A stretch of DNA of 64,000 bases, from the NCBI RefSeq assembly GCF_002159335.1, contig NZ_NFHP01000007.1, positions 62,001 through 126,000 on the forward strand, written 5' to 3'. How positions within the stretch are numbered: position 1 is the stretch's first letter; every line of letters begins with the position of its first letter. The stretch comes from Collinsella sp. An7. GTDB lineage: Bacteria; Actinomycetota; Coriobacteriia; Coriobacteriales; Coriobacteriaceae. The notes under the pieces were generated by a model. It was not told where the DNA came from. It made no database searches and saw only the letters and a list, made by a program, of their open reading frames with translations. Made by a program: the position numbers and the translations under genes. This document shows, in pieces, positions 51,986-61,510 of this stretch.

Positions 51986-52840
51986 ATGGAATTCGAGCAG
52001 CTGCGTCAGCTCGACGCCATCGCCCGCACCGGCTCGTTCTCCGCTGCGGCAGCGGAGCTCCACACCTCGCAGCCCGCCGTGAGCCGCTCCATGCGCGCCC
52101 TCGAGCACGAGCTGGAGTGCGAGCTCTTTTCCCGGTCGCGCAACAAAGCCGAGCTCAACGAGGCGGGCACGCTCGCGGTGCGCCACGCGCGCGCCATCCT
52201 CGCCGAGGAGCGACACATGCGCGACGCCTTTGCCGAGCTCGCCCGCACCAGCCGCACCCTCACCGTGGTCTCGGTCGCACCGGCGCCCGTGTGGCGGCTC
52301 ACTGAGCGCGTTGTGGCCCTCTTGCCCGGCACCATTCTCACCTCGGAGGTCGAGCAGCACGAGGAGGAGGTGGAGCGCCGCCTCCTCGATCGCTCTGCCG
52401 ACCTCGTGATCACCCGCCGACCCATCACCCTGCCCACCGTGCGCTGCGTGCCCTTTATGACGGAGAGCCTCTCCGTCTACGCGCCGCGCACAAGTCCCCT
52501 CGCCGGGCGCCACAGCGTGAGCTTCTCCGAGCTCGACGGCAGCACCTTTTTAATGAACGCCGCCGTGGGGTTTTGGGGCGAGGTGGTGCGCGCCGCCATG
52601 CCAAACGCACGCTTCATCGAGCAGCGCGACGGACGTGTGCTGGGCGACCTCGTCCGCACCACCGATATCCTCGGCTTTGTGACCGACATCACGCAGGCCG
52701 AGCGCAGCGGCGCGGAGGACGCGGCGCGCGTGAGCATCCCCATCGAAGACGCAGAGGCACACGCGACCTTCTACGCGGTTGCCTTGAGTGATGCCCCGCG
52801 CACCGCTCTCGACATCATCGACATCATGGGTACCCGATAG
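51986..52840 (+). CDS. LysR-family transcriptional regulator
   Basis: A 284-residue regulator. The N-terminal HTH is EQLRQLDAIARTGSFSAAAAELHTSQPAVSRSMRALEHEL in parts (first 60 residues), with the LysR effector-binding domain after residue 90. LysR genes usually control a divergent gene; the divergent flavodoxin-like gene here is broken, so the regulator may be an orphan. The ATG follows AAAGGAGG. Confidence 0.92.
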   Translation: MEFEQLRQLDAIARTGSFSAAAAELHTSQPAVSRSMRALEHELECELFSRSRNKAELNEAGTLAVRHARAILAEERHMRDAFAELARTSRTLTVVSVAPAPVWRLTERVVALLPGTILTSEVEQHEEEVERRLLDRSADLVITRRPITLPTVRCVPFMTESLSVYAPRTSPLAGRHSVSFSELDGSTFLMNAAVGFWGEVVRAAMPNARFIEQRDGRVLGDLVRTTDILGFVTDITQAERSGAEDAARVSIPIEDAEAHATFYAVALSDAPRTALDIIDIMGTR

Positions 52841-52890
52841 GAGCGCTCGGATAGAGCCGGGCCGCCGGGGCGGGCGGCATGCTGCGGTTT

Positions 52891-52923
52891 TGACTCATTT
52901 TGGGACGGGGTCAAAATGAGTCA
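52891..52923. repeat. Single GGGGAC family unit, copy R7
   Basis: TGACTCATTTT and AAAATGAGTCA form a perfect 11-bp stem around the 11-base core GGGACGGGGTC. This single-unit copy shows the unit structure most clearly. It lies between the convergent LysR gene and the NTF2-like gene. Confidence 0.88.
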
Positions 52924-52962
52924 CTCGGAACGGGCGCGCGAACGCCTTTAATCAGTGCTTCC

Positions 52963-53358
52963 CTAGTACACGAGCGCACAGAAGCTGAACTGCACGAGCT
53001 TCCAAGCTTCGCCGTCGCCCGGCACATAGACCTCCGTCACGGCGAAGTGATGGGTGGTCTCCTCGCCGTTGAGGAGCAGGGTGTAGTTGCAGTCGGTGAT
53101 GATGACCACCGTGGAATCCGCCGGTCCGCACAGACGCGCCTCCTGGTTGTTGATGGTGATATCCGTGGGCCGAAAGACGCCGTCCGCAAATGCCGCTGCC
53201 TCCTCCTCGAGCCCGCACGTCACCCCGATGTGCACAAAGCGGCACGCTGGATCGGCGATGGCGTGCATCGCGGACACATCGGACCGACGCATGGCGTCCC
53301 AGAAACGCCCGGATGTCTCCCGCACGGCGCTCAGACGGTTGTTCTCGCTCTCGTTCAT
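52963..53358 (-). CDS. NTF2-like (DUF4440/SnoaL-type) protein
   Basis: A 131-residue alpha+beta barrel protein, a fold used by small enzymes and ligand-binding proteins. The pattern of an N-terminal helix with SGRFWDAMRRSDVSAMHAIAD, then strands such as CRFVHIG, ARLCGPADSTVVIITDCNYTLLL and EAWKLVQFSFC, is typical. No catalytic residue is evident. The ATG has GAAAGGAAG upstream. It lies 54 bp after the aldo/keto reductase gene on the same strand. Confidence 0.8.
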   Translation of the reverse strand: MNESENNRLSAVRETSGRFWDAMRRSDVSAMHAIADPACRFVHIGVTCGLEEEAAAFADGVFRPTDITINNQEARLCGPADSTVVIITDCNYTLLLNGEETTHHFAVTEVYVPGDGEAWKLVQFSFCALVY

Positions 53359-53412
53359 GCTGGCTTCCTTTCTCTTGATGCGTCCCAGTTTCGCTATCGG
53401 TCGCGGTTCTCC

Positions 53413-54261
53413 CTACTCCTGCGCATCAAAGTCGGGGCGCATGGCCAGGTAGCCCGCAAGCGCCTCCTCGGTGGCGGTGTAGTAGGTCTTAGTGCCGTCG
53501 AGGCGGGCGATCTGAGTCATCTCGTCGTCAGTGAGCGCGAAGTCGAAGATGTCCGCGTTGTCGGCGATGTGCGCCGGGTTCTTGGAGCCCGGGATGATGG
53601 AGGTGCCCATCTGCACATGCCAGCGCAGGATCACCTGGGCCGGGGTCTTGCCGTACTTCTCGGCGAGAGCGGCGAAGACGGGCTCCTCCTGAAGGCCCCT
53701 GTCGCCGTGGCCGAGCGGGTACCACGCCTCGATGACCGTGCCGTACGGCGTGAGGTAGGCGCGCAGGTCGCGCTGGGCGTGGTAGGGGTGGCACTCCACG
53801 GTCACGAGCTGCGGCTTGATGTCGGCGGCCTCGATGATCTCGGCGATCTTGTCCTGCGGGAAGTTGGAAAGGCCGAGGGCGCGCACCTTGCCCGCGCGGT
53901 ACGCTTCCTCCATCGTGCGCCATGCGGCAAGGTAGTCGCCCACCGGCTGGTGCAGGATGAGCATGTCGACGTAGTCGAGCCCCAAACGTTGGAGCGTGGC
54001 GTCCACCGCCGGCATGCCCGCGTCGTAGATGCTCGGCCAGAGCTTGGTGGAGACAAAGATCTTGTCGCGCGCGATGCCGCTCTTGGCGATGGCGCGGCCC
54101 ACCGCTCGCTCGTTCATGTAGGCGTTGGCGGTGTCGATGTGCTCGTAGCCCGCCGCGAGCGCCGCTGTCGCGGCGGCCTCCGCCTCGGCCGGGGTCATGA
54201 GGAAGGTGCCCAAACCCTCGATGGGCATCTCTACGTCGTTGTTGAGCTTTAGATACTCCAT
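53413..54261 (-). CDS. Aldo/keto reductase
   Basis: A 282-residue NADPH-dependent TIM-barrel enzyme reducing aldehydes and ketones. The catalytic tetrad is visible as Asp and Tyr in HIDTANAYMNE, Lys in FVSTKLW and His in LILHQPVGDY; the IIPGSKNPAHIADN segment binds the cofactor phosphate. It resembles 2,5-diketo-gluconate reductase-type members. It heads a likely two-gene unit with the NTF2-like gene. Substrate unknown. Confidence 0.92.
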   Translation of the reverse strand: MEYLKLNNDVEMPIEGLGTFLMTPAEAEAAATAALAAGYEHIDTANAYMNERAVGRAIAKSGIARDKIFVSTKLWPSIYDAGMPAVDATLQRLGLDYVDMLILHQPVGDYLAAWRTMEEAYRAGKVRALGLSNFPQDKIAEIIEAADIKPQLVTVECHPYHAQRDLRAYLTPYGTVIEAWYPLGHGDRGLQEEPVFAALAEKYGKTPAQVILRWHVQMGTSIIPGSKNPAHIADNADIFDFALTDDEMTQIARLDGTKTYYTATEEALAGYLAMRPDFDAQE

Positions 54262-54525
54262 GGTCTCCTCGCTTTCTGACTTGGCGGAGCGCGGCGCCCC
54301 TCCCGTTTGCCAAGACCATGGTCCCGCCAGGCGCGGACCCCGTACAGACAGCGATTCGACATGCCACTATGCACTCAGCGCATAGTCGATCCGGGGTGCT
54401 GCGTGTCACCTGACGCGCCCATGGATGGGAACGAGCATTGGTCCACACAGCAGGCCACTTGAGCCCCGCTCGACGCGCCAAACAAGTGAGCAAATGGGGG
54501 CGCGCTCCCCTCAACACACGCAAAA

Positions 54526-54569
54526 TGGGTCAGACGGAACACGTCCCCAAGTGGCCCCCAACTGACCCA
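54526..54569. repeat. Palindromic repeat, GGGGAC family, copy R8
   Basis: TGGGTCAG at the left and CTGACCCA at the right form an 8-bp stem around a minus-strand-oriented core (GGAACACGTCCCC). Relative to R9 it has an extra GTGGCCCCC. It lies 4 bp after the stop of the membrane protein at 54574. Confidence 0.82.
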
Positions 54570-54573
54570 TGGC

Positions 54574-55074
54574 CTAGTCGTCGTCTTTGAACAGCACCTT
54601 GTAGAGCGCCGCGGCGTCATAGATGTCGCGCGCCGTGAGGCCGAGCAGGATTATCGGCAGGATGATCAACATGAATATAAAGGTCGCAATCTCGACGACA
54701 AAGGTCCTGACCGCCGGCGCGATCACGTTGAGGACGAACATGACCACCAGATAGCCAACACCGGCGAGCACCGCAGCGAGCACCAGCGCCCCCAGCTGCA
54801 CGCCCAGCGCGCGCAACGACTCGGGGGCAAACTTGATCCGGTTTCCCACCAGCCATACCGCCGCATGGATGCCCAGCAAGATGAGCATGACGTAGATGCC
54901 CGGCATCTGGTAGCTCCGCACAACCTCGGAATACGGGTCGAGCTTGCTCAGCTCCTCATACAGCATCGCAACAAGTATCAGCATCCAGCCCACGCAGAAC
55001 ACGTAGAACTTGTTGCGCACAAACTCACTGTTCTCAAACCTCCTGCGGCTGCGCTTGCGCATCTTTTTCTCCAT
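54574..55074 (-). CDS. Hypothetical four-helix membrane protein
   Basis: A 166-residue protein with a very basic start (MRKRSRRRF) and about four membrane helices, at about residues 25-42, 62-80, 95-118 and 128-150. It ends in an acidic FKDDD. I do not recognise the family. The ATG follows AAGGGGGG. It is between the HTH regulator and the aldo/keto reductase, both minus strand. Confidence 0.75.
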   Translation of the reverse strand: MEKKMRKRSRRRFENSEFVRNKFYVFCVGWMLILVAMLYEELSKLDPYSEVVRSYQMPGIYVMLILLGIHAAVWLVGNRIKFAPESLRALGVQLGALVLAAVLAGVGYLVVMFVLNVIAPAVRTFVVEIATFIFMLIILPIILLGLTARDIYDAAALYKVLFKDDD

Positions 55075-55152
55075 GACAATCCCCCCTTGTCTCTGGGCGC
55101 GCCCCGCCGTCGGCAGCTGCAGGCCCCGCTGGCCGTGCGCCGCCCCGCCCTG

Positions 55153-56679
55153 CTACTGCGATGCGGCGCCGCCCGCTGCAAGCTCGGCTATCAACTCGTC
55201 AAACATCGCGAGCGTCCGCTCCTTGGCATATACGCAGCGACTCATGGGCAGCAGCTGGATAAAGTCGCGGAACGCCCGACCGATCCCCGGCTCCGCGATG
55301 TGCACGTTGCAGACGTAGGCACCGCCCTCAAACCACTGCGTCGCGTACACGTGTAGGCCGTACGCCGCATCTGCGGTAAAGGTGAGATACGGCGGAATGG
55401 AGAGCTCGCCGGGATCTGCCATGCAACCCGTCACAACGTCGGCCGCAATATCTGCGCGCAGAGCCGAGAGAAAGGCGAGCCGGGTATCCACATCGATGGG
55501 CGGCACCATATCGGCAGGCAGGTCGGCCAGCACGCCGGTATGCGCCAACGCACGCAGCCCCTCCTCGGTAAAGATCGTGCAGTAGGGCCCCGAGAGCTCG
55601 CGCAATCGCCCAAAGCGCCGGTCGCAGAGCTCAACAAGCTCGGCGCGATGCGGCGCATCGGGCACGAGGTAGCGTTCCACCAGCTCGCGCGTGTAATACC
55701 GACCGGGGCACGGCTGCGACATGATGGTGAAGTACCCGTCGGTGCCGGTGCCGTCCATGTAGGAGTCCAAGACGGCGGCGGGCTCGCTGGTATAGGAGTT
55801 GAGCGGCGGGCAGAGCGCCGCCGTGGCCTCAACGCGATCGCGGTACACGCGCGCGAGAGCCTCGTCGGCAACCACATGCGCCAAGGTGCCCCGCTGGTCG
55901 AGCCGCAGCACCGCGCGCGGCGTCGCCAAAAAGAACGGCAGCGGGTCTACGCCAACAGACCCCGGCTCGCCCTCAAAGAAGCCGTGCGCAAAATAGCGCC
56001 CGCGCGATGCGAGCGACAGGGGCAGCAGCCACTTGAGCAGCCCGAGGTTTCGGCGGCGCGCCTCGGACCCTTGGCGATCGGGGACAAAGGCAACGAGTTG
56101 GTGCAGCGTAAAGTCACGCCGCTCGTCGCCCCACAGCGCCATGACCTCGTCGACCAGAGTATCGTCGAGCGGGGCGTAGAGGTAGAGCACCGTCCCGGGC
56201 TGGGCAGTCTCGGCGCGCAACATCGCGCGCAGCGCCTCGTGCACTGCCGGGGCGCCCGAAACCACGCCGCTTGCCGGCAGCGGCGCGGGCTCCTGAGGAC
56301 GTGCGCCCGGGCCGGCGGCACCCGACGCGGTGGCCGCACTGCCAGCAGCGCGCGCCGCGGCGCTTGGCGTCGCGCCGCGGCCCGCCATAGACTCCAAGCG
56401 TGAAAGGTTAAGCAGCAAATCGAGGATGACCCGCTGCTCGCCATAGGCGTCGTCGCCGTAGAGGAGCATCTCGTAGCAGCGGTTGAGCTCGCGCGTCTGC
56501 ACAAGATCGAGCTGCAGGTAGCGCGCCAAGCTCCGAACCGCGGTATACGGCAGCGTCCGCTCGTCTTTGAGCGCCTTGTGGATCGAGGTGCGCTCCACGC
56601 CCGCCCCGCGCGCGACCCGCGCGACGGGCTCGCCACATTCGTCGAGCAACAGCTTGAGATAGGTCGAGAACTGGGACAC
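55153..56679 (-). CDS. Large HTH regulator of unknown ligand
   Basis: A protein of about 508 residues. Near the N-terminus EPVARVARGAGVERTSIHKALKD and ARYLQLDLVQ suggest a lambda/XRE-type helix-turn-helix. An Ala/Gly/Pro-rich linker follows, and the last 340 residues form an uncharacterised domain that may sense a ligand. I chose the GTG at 56679 because GGAGGAGGG precedes it; an ATG at 56715 is the alternative. It is divergent from the subtilase gene, with tandem repeats between, so it may control that protease. Confidence 0.75.
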   Translation of the reverse strand: MSQFSTYLKLLLDECGEPVARVARGAGVERTSIHKALKDERTLPYTAVRSLARYLQLDLVQTRELNRCYEMLLYGDDAYGEQRVILDLLLNLSRLESMAGRGATPSAAARAAGSAATASGAAGPGARPQEPAPLPASGVVSGAPAVHEALRAMLRAETAQPGTVLYLYAPLDDTLVDEVMALWGDERRDFTLHQLVAFVPDRQGSEARRRNLGLLKWLLPLSLASRGRYFAHGFFEGEPGSVGVDPLPFFLATPRAVLRLDQRGTLAHVVADEALARVYRDRVEATAALCPPLNSYTSEPAAVLDSYMDGTGTDGYFTIMSQPCPGRYYTRELVERYLVPDAPHRAELVELCDRRFGRLRELSGPYCTIFTEEGLRALAHTGVLADLPADMVPPIDVDTRLAFLSALRADIAADVVTGCMADPGELSIPPYLTFTADAAYGLHVYATQWFEGGAYVCNVHIAEPGIGRAFRDFIQLLPMSRCVYAKERTLAMFDELIAELAAGGAASQ

Positions 56680-56793
56680 CGCGCCCTCCTCCGCCGTCGA
56701 TACCGCACTGCCCATGGACTCATTACACCATGTCGAACCCCCTGCAGCGACGCTCGGCGTGGGCCAAGCCGTGCGGCACCTCGCGCCAAACCC

Positions 56794-56817
56794 GTCACAC
56801 CTTCTGTCACGCCTTGT
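56794..56817. promoter_or_regulatory. Tandem 12-bp repeats in the divergent regulator/protease gap
   Basis: GTCACACCTTCT and GTCACGCCTTGT sit side by side with ten of twelve bases identical. They lie between the regulator at 56679 and the protease at 56882, a likely place for an operator. A possible + strand promoter (TTGTGG, 18 bp, TAGGGT) follows directly. Confidence 0.45.
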
Positions 56818-56881
56818 GGAGGACGCAGGTTCTCTCGTAGGGTGGAGCCGTATGACCCACCCTCTAACCAAAGGATGCCCC

Positions 56882-59797
56882 ATGGCCAAGCGCACCCCTC
56901 TGCTCGCCCTCATCGGATGCCTTGCGGTAGGCGCCGTCCTTGTGCTGACAGGCGTGCTCCCCCACTCCTGCGGCACCACCCAAAACGCGACCATCGAGGT
57001 ACCCGAGGCGTACGCCGACCGCATCACCGTGCACGAGGAGGGCGAATTTACCTACACCTATCCCGCCAGCTCGCTTGCGTTCGATGCGGACACGGAGATG
57101 CTCTATGCGAGCGACACCCTGCTCGCCATACTCGACCCCACCGTGGACAACGCCGAGCGCCGCACGCTCGCGCAAGAGGTGCACGGCACCATCGTGGGCA
57201 ACCTCACCAAAGGCGCGAACATCGTCCAGATCATCCTCGACGCCCCCGCCGACCTGCCCAGCCTGCAGGCGCTTGCCGACACGCTGATGGAACGCGAGGG
57301 CGTGTTCTTTGCGAGCCCGGAGGTGCCGGTGCTCTCGGGGGCAACCGAGAGCGGCGATGGGGGCGCTAGCGCCCAAAGCACCGTCACCAAGGACGCCAAC
57401 GGCTGGGGAGACGGCGGCACCGTGGACGAGAGCCCGTCGGGCAACAACTGGTGGGCCGAGACCATCGGTGCCTATACCGCATGGGAGCTCGCCGATATCA
57501 GCTACCCCGTAACCGTGGGCGTGCTCGACAGCGGCGTGAACTTTGGCCACGAAGACCTTGAGGACGCAGGCGAGCAGCTGAGCGACTACACGACCTCCTC
57601 CCCGGACACGCACGGAACGGCGGTGGCCTCGCTCATCGCCGCGCGCGACAACGACAGCGGCCTGCGCGGCGTGGCGGGCTCGTCGGACGACGGAGGTGCG
57701 CACATCCTCGCCGTGGACTACACGGCTAACAACGGCGTGTTCTCGAGCACGGGAGACCTCCTCGGCCTGCTCAACGCCTTTGTGCTCTCAGACCAGCTCT
57801 TTAGCGGCGGCGCAAAGGTCATCAACTGCTCGTTTGGCATCAACTCGGTATCGTGGCTCCAGGCCCTGGAGGAGCTCGTCCAAAACCCCTTTGACGGTGC
57901 CGACGCCCTCGCAGACCTCATCATGCACAAGTACTCGGTTGCGATGCAGAATCGCATGGCGCGCGCCACCTCCGACATGTGCCTCAGCGCGCTTGCGAGC
58001 ATGCTCAACGATGACGATACGGCGGAGCTGGAGTTTTTGATCGTGCAGTCGGCTGGCAACGATTTGGTTGACGGAGAGCCCACCGAGGCATGGCGCAACG
58101 GATACTTTGCCGGCATTGGCGAGAAGCGGTTTCTCGAGCGTTTTCCCGAGGGGAGCTGCGGGAGCGTTACCTATGAGGATGTGGAAGAGCGCCTGCTCAC
58201 AGTAGGCGCCGCCGGGCGCCCCGTCTACGGCAGCCTGGACCGCGTCCCCCTGAGCGAAGACTCGTGCTATGGCACGGAATGGGTGGACATCTGCGCACCG
58301 GGTCCGCACAAAGACATCTACGCCGCCGACGCGGGCGGTGGTTACGCGCCGTTTGGCGACACCTCCGCGGCAGCGCCCATCGTCTCCGGGGCGGCGGCGC
58401 TGCTCTGGAGCATCAACCCCGATCTGAGCGCCGCCGAGGTGCGCGAGCTGCTCTGCACGAGCACCGACCACGTGGCGGAGCGCACGACCGGCTCCGGCCC
58501 GTATGACGTTGAGACCTACCCCCTGCTCGACGTGGGGCAGGCGGTGCGCGACTTGCTGCTGTACCACGCGGACGCGTATCGTCTGCAAGTGCAGGTGGTT
58601 GACAGCGACACCAACGAGCCCGTCGCCGATGCAGAGGTTACCTTTACGCCGGCGGATGACGACACGGACGAGAGCGATCCAACCACGCTCACCACAGACA
58701 GCGACGGGATCGTGAGCCTGGACGACACCGAGAAGCACTTGTACGACCTGGTGGTTGTCGCCGAGGGCTACGAGACCAACGACCTCTACCGCTTTGACAC
58801 GGACGCGCTCGACGACGCGAGCGACGAGGCGCACACCAACGTCGTGCGCCTGCACCCGAGCGCCGGGACGGACGCACAGGGTGTATTTGCCGAAACCATT
58901 GACCGGCTCGCCGATACCTACGGCGTGGTAGCCACCGGGACCGAGCAGTACGCTGTGCACAACAGCCGGGGCACGCCCGTGAGCGCCGAGCGTCTCAGCG
59001 GCCTGCTCTGTGCCGATGTGTTTGACTACGACGACGACGGCTCCGACGAGTTGCTTGCCCTGTGTCTGGACCCCGCCAGCGGCTGGGAGGTGTCGGGCAC
59101 CGGCGAGTGGACACCCGTGTCGCTCGTTATCGAGATGTACGAGGAAGAGGATGGCGAGGCCAAGCTTGCCGCCACCGAAACGGCGACGGTTGAGGGCCTG
59201 CCCGACTACTACCCCCTGGCCTCGCTCCACGTTTTTCGCGGCGAGCACGATGGGGCGCCGATGCTGTACGTGGACATGGCCTGCGACTTTAACCACCTGT
59301 GGTTTAGCACCGTCGGCCTGAGCTACGATGACGGCGAGATTGCGTGCCAGGGTGGCGCAGCGATGTCCGAGCACTACAACTCGACACTCTGTTGCGAGGC
59401 AGCCGATGGGCAGGCCCTGCGCACGCTGCTTGAGCTTTCGAGCTCTGGAAGCTCTGCGACTGTAGATGGCTGGCGAGAGCTCTCGCGCGTTACGTGGGAC
59501 GACAGCGACCCGGCACCCGAGGACGCGCGCTTTACGAACCATCGCGAGAGCTACGCCGAGGCGCTTGCGCGCATTGGCCTGACAGATGAGGCGCCGCGCG
59601 GCTACTACGTGGGCTACGGCCCTGCGGACGACGACCCCTTCTACACCTGCAAGGCGCTCCCGCTCGAGCACCTCGCGAGCACCGACGGTAGTGAGCTCAC
59701 CGCGCTGTGCGGCGTTTCCTCGGTCTCGGCCTCGAGCTCCAGCACCCTGGAGCTCACCGTGTACGACGAGAGCGCGGCGCGGGACGCGTATCGGTAG
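56882..59797 (+). CDS. Exported subtilisin-like serine protease (S8)
   Basis: A 971-residue secreted or membrane-anchored protease. The N-terminal hydrophobic segment (about residues 8-26) is a signal peptide or anchor; no proper lipobox. A prodomain-like region to about 180 precedes the catalytic domain: Asp in GVLDSGVNF, His in DTHGTAVASL, the oxyanion Asn in SAGNDL and Ser in GDTSAAAPIVSG. After about residue 560 a carboxypeptidase-regulatory-like fold (LQVQVVDSDTNEPVADAEVTF) and an acidic C-terminal region follow. The ATG at 56882 has AAAGGA upstream. Likely role: cleavage of external proteins; target unknown. Confidence 0.9.
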   Translation: MAKRTPLLALIGCLAVGAVLVLTGVLPHSCGTTQNATIEVPEAYADRITVHEEGEFTYTYPASSLAFDADTEMLYASDTLLAILDPTVDNAERRTLAQEVHGTIVGNLTKGANIVQIILDAPADLPSLQALADTLMEREGVFFASPEVPVLSGATESGDGGASAQSTVTKDANGWGDGGTVDESPSGNNWWAETIGAYTAWELADISYPVTVGVLDSGVNFGHEDLEDAGEQLSDYTTSSPDTHGTAVASLIAARDNDSGLRGVAGSSDDGGAHILAVDYTANNGVFSSTGDLLGLLNAFVLSDQLFSGGAKVINCSFGINSVSWLQALEELVQNPFDGADALADLIMHKYSVAMQNRMARATSDMCLSALASMLNDDDTAELEFLIVQSAGNDLVDGEPTEAWRNGYFAGIGEKRFLERFPEGSCGSVTYEDVEERLLTVGAAGRPVYGSLDRVPLSEDSCYGTEWVDICAPGPHKDIYAADAGGGYAPFGDTSAAAPIVSGAAALLWSINPDLSAAEVRELLCTSTDHVAERTTGSGPYDVETYPLLDVGQAVRDLLLYHADAYRLQVQVVDSDTNEPVADAEVTFTPADDDTDESDPTTLTTDSDGIVSLDDTEKHLYDLVVVAEGYETNDLYRFDTDALDDASDEAHTNVVRLHPSAGTDAQGVFAETIDRLADTYGVVATGTEQYAVHNSRGTPVSAERLSGLLCADVFDYDDDGSDELLALCLDPASGWEVSGTGEWTPVSLVIEMYEEEDGEAKLAATETATVEGLPDYYPLASLHVFRGEHDGAPMLYVDMACDFNHLWFSTVGLSYDDGEIACQGGAAMSEHYNSTLCCEAADGQALRTLLELSSSGSSATVDGWRELSRVTWDDSDPAPEDARFTNHRESYAEALARIGLTDEAPRGYYVGYGPADDDPFYTCKALPLEHLASTDGSELTALCGVSSVSASSSSTLELTVYDESAARDAYR

Positions 59798-60040
59798 CAT
59801 CGCAAGTCGCAATGGTGCCCGGCGGGGAGAGGCCCCTTCCAGCCTGTAGGTTTGGGCGGGCCCTCGCCCGCTCCGCGGCCCGAGTCGCCCGCTGGGCGCT
59901 CCTGACCAGGTTATCCTGCCGGACCGCACTTGGCCCGCGGCCAGAATCGCCCCCCCGTCGGGCCCCGCCGAGCCACGCCAGGCCACATCTGAACCGTGGC
60001 CCGATGTGCCCCCGCCAGCCCACGCCCGCTCCGTTTGGCC

Positions 60041-60181
60041 AAAATCCGGAGAAATCAACGATTTCACTCAGGCGCATGGCCGTGCGCAAGGAAAATCCTG
60101 CGCATCTGTTGCGGCGGGAAGGCCTTGGTGCCCGCTGCAGGCTCTCACGGGCTTGAGGAATCGTTGATTTCTCCGGATTTT
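60041..60181. mobile_element. MITE-like element, 141 bp with 23-bp terminal inverted repeats
   Basis: Perfect 23-bp inverted repeats (60041-60063, 60159-60181; core ATCCGGAGAAATCAACGATT) bound a 95-bp non-coding centre. No coding sequence fits inside. No clear target duplication is seen. This is the shape of a non-autonomous element or a long attenuating hairpin. The flanks 59798-60040 and 60182-60373 show no gene. Confidence 0.55.
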
Positions 60182-60373
60182 GTCCACCGCGGCGCAGCCG
60201 TTTGATCCGCCGTGTGAAGGGTATCCATAATTACGCATATGTCATAGAGACTATGCATATTAATTGGATATGGCTGCATAGCAGAGCCTTTGGGCCCCAC
60301 GCCCCACCGCAATCGGACGGATCAGCCCGCCAAATGGACCCTTTCGGCCCCGCACGGCACTCCCAAGGACGCG

Positions 60374-60512
60374 TGGGTCAGTTGGGGACGTGTTCCATTT
60401 GACCCATTCGGCAGTGCGGCCTCGCCTGCCCGTGCGGCGGTGGTCGTGTGGGGACGAGGCTGCTTCGCCTCACACAAAACGGATCAAATGGAACACGTCC
60501 CCAACTGACCCA
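60374..60512. repeat. Palindromic repeat, GGGGAC family, copy R9
   Basis: The left unit 60374-60406 (stem TGGGTCA/TGACCCA around GTTGGGGACGTGTTCC) and the inverted right unit 60480-60512 (two changes at its inner end) flank a 73-bp centre that also contains a hairpin (GAGGC-TGCTTC-GCCTC). It is the largest copy. It lies upstream of cysE. Confidence 0.85.
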
Positions 60513-60616
60513 TCTTAATCCTAGTAATTCTATAGACATTTGTCTGCCGGCGGCCTACCATACATAGCACCCGCTGGCGCCCGGCGCCGCGCAAACGCAC
60601 CCGAGTAGGAGCCGCC

Positions 60617-61327
60617 ATGAGCTTCATCACCACCATCCGCGAGGACATCGCCAACGTTAAGGCCAACGACCCCGCCGCGCAGAGCGCCTTTACCATCTTT
60701 ATCTCCTACCCCGGCCTCCACGCTAAGTGGATGCACACCCCCGAGCACTGGCTCTGGACGCACGGCCTGCGCGGACCCGCGCGCGTGCTCAGCCAGATCA
60801 CGCGGTTCTTTACCGGGGTCGAGATTCACCCCGGCGCGCAGCTCGGCCGCCGGCTCTTTATCGACCATGCCATGGGCGTCGTTATTGGCGAGACCACCGT
60901 CGTGGGCGACGACTGCACCCTCTACCAGGGAGTTACCCTGGGCGGCACGGGCAACGAGGACGGCAAGCGCCACCCCACGCTCGGCAACCACGTGGTCGTG
61001 GGCACGGGGGCCAAAGTGCTCGGCAACATCCGAGTGGGCGACAACGTGCGCATCGGCGGCAACTCTGTGGTGGTTAAGGACGTGCCCTCCAACTCCACGG
61101 TGGTGGGCATTCCAGGACGCGTGGTGCGGCGCAATGGCTGCCGCGTGATGGAGGAGCGCTACGACGCGCGCAGCCACCGCGAGAGCCTGCCCGACCCGGT
61201 GCGCGAGGCGCACGCGTGGAACCGCGAGAAGATCAACGAGAACGTCTGCCGTATCCGCCAGCTCGAGGAGCAGGTGGAGCAGCTCAACGAGCTCATCGCC
61301 AAGCTCACCGAGGTCAAGGTGAGTTAG
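60617..61327 (+). CDS. cysE: Serine O-acetyltransferase
   Basis: A 236-residue left-handed beta-helix enzyme making O-acetylserine, the precursor of cysteine. Hallmarks are [31 protein letters not shown] in parts ([27 protein letters not shown]), [18 protein letters not shown] and [15 protein letters not shown]. The C-terminus is a helical segment. The ATG follows TAGGAG. No cysK is adjacent. Confidence 0.94.
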   Translation: MSFITTIREDIANVKANDPAAQSAFTIFISYPGLHAKWMHTPEHWLWTHGLRGPARVLSQITRFFTGVEIHPGAQLGRRLFIDHAMGVVIGETTVVGDDCTLYQGVTLGGTGNEDGKRHPTLGNHVVVGTGAKVLGNIRVGDNVRIGGNSVVVKDVPSNSTVVGIPGRVVRRNGCRVMEERYDARSHRESLPDPVREAHAWNREKINENVCRIRQLEEQVEQLNELIAKLTEVKVS

Positions 61328-61510
61328 TCGAGCTTGCGCCCCCAGGCAGGCCTGCGCCCCAGACGGCTTTGCGCCCCGGGCGCGCCTTCGCCCCCAGACG
61401 GACCCGTGCCCGCGCCGCATTACAACTCCACCGCACCCGCGCGCCGGCCGCGCCGCGCCCCGCCGGCGCGTATACTTATGCGGTACCGTTCCCGCAACCA
61501 AAGGAGCCGT

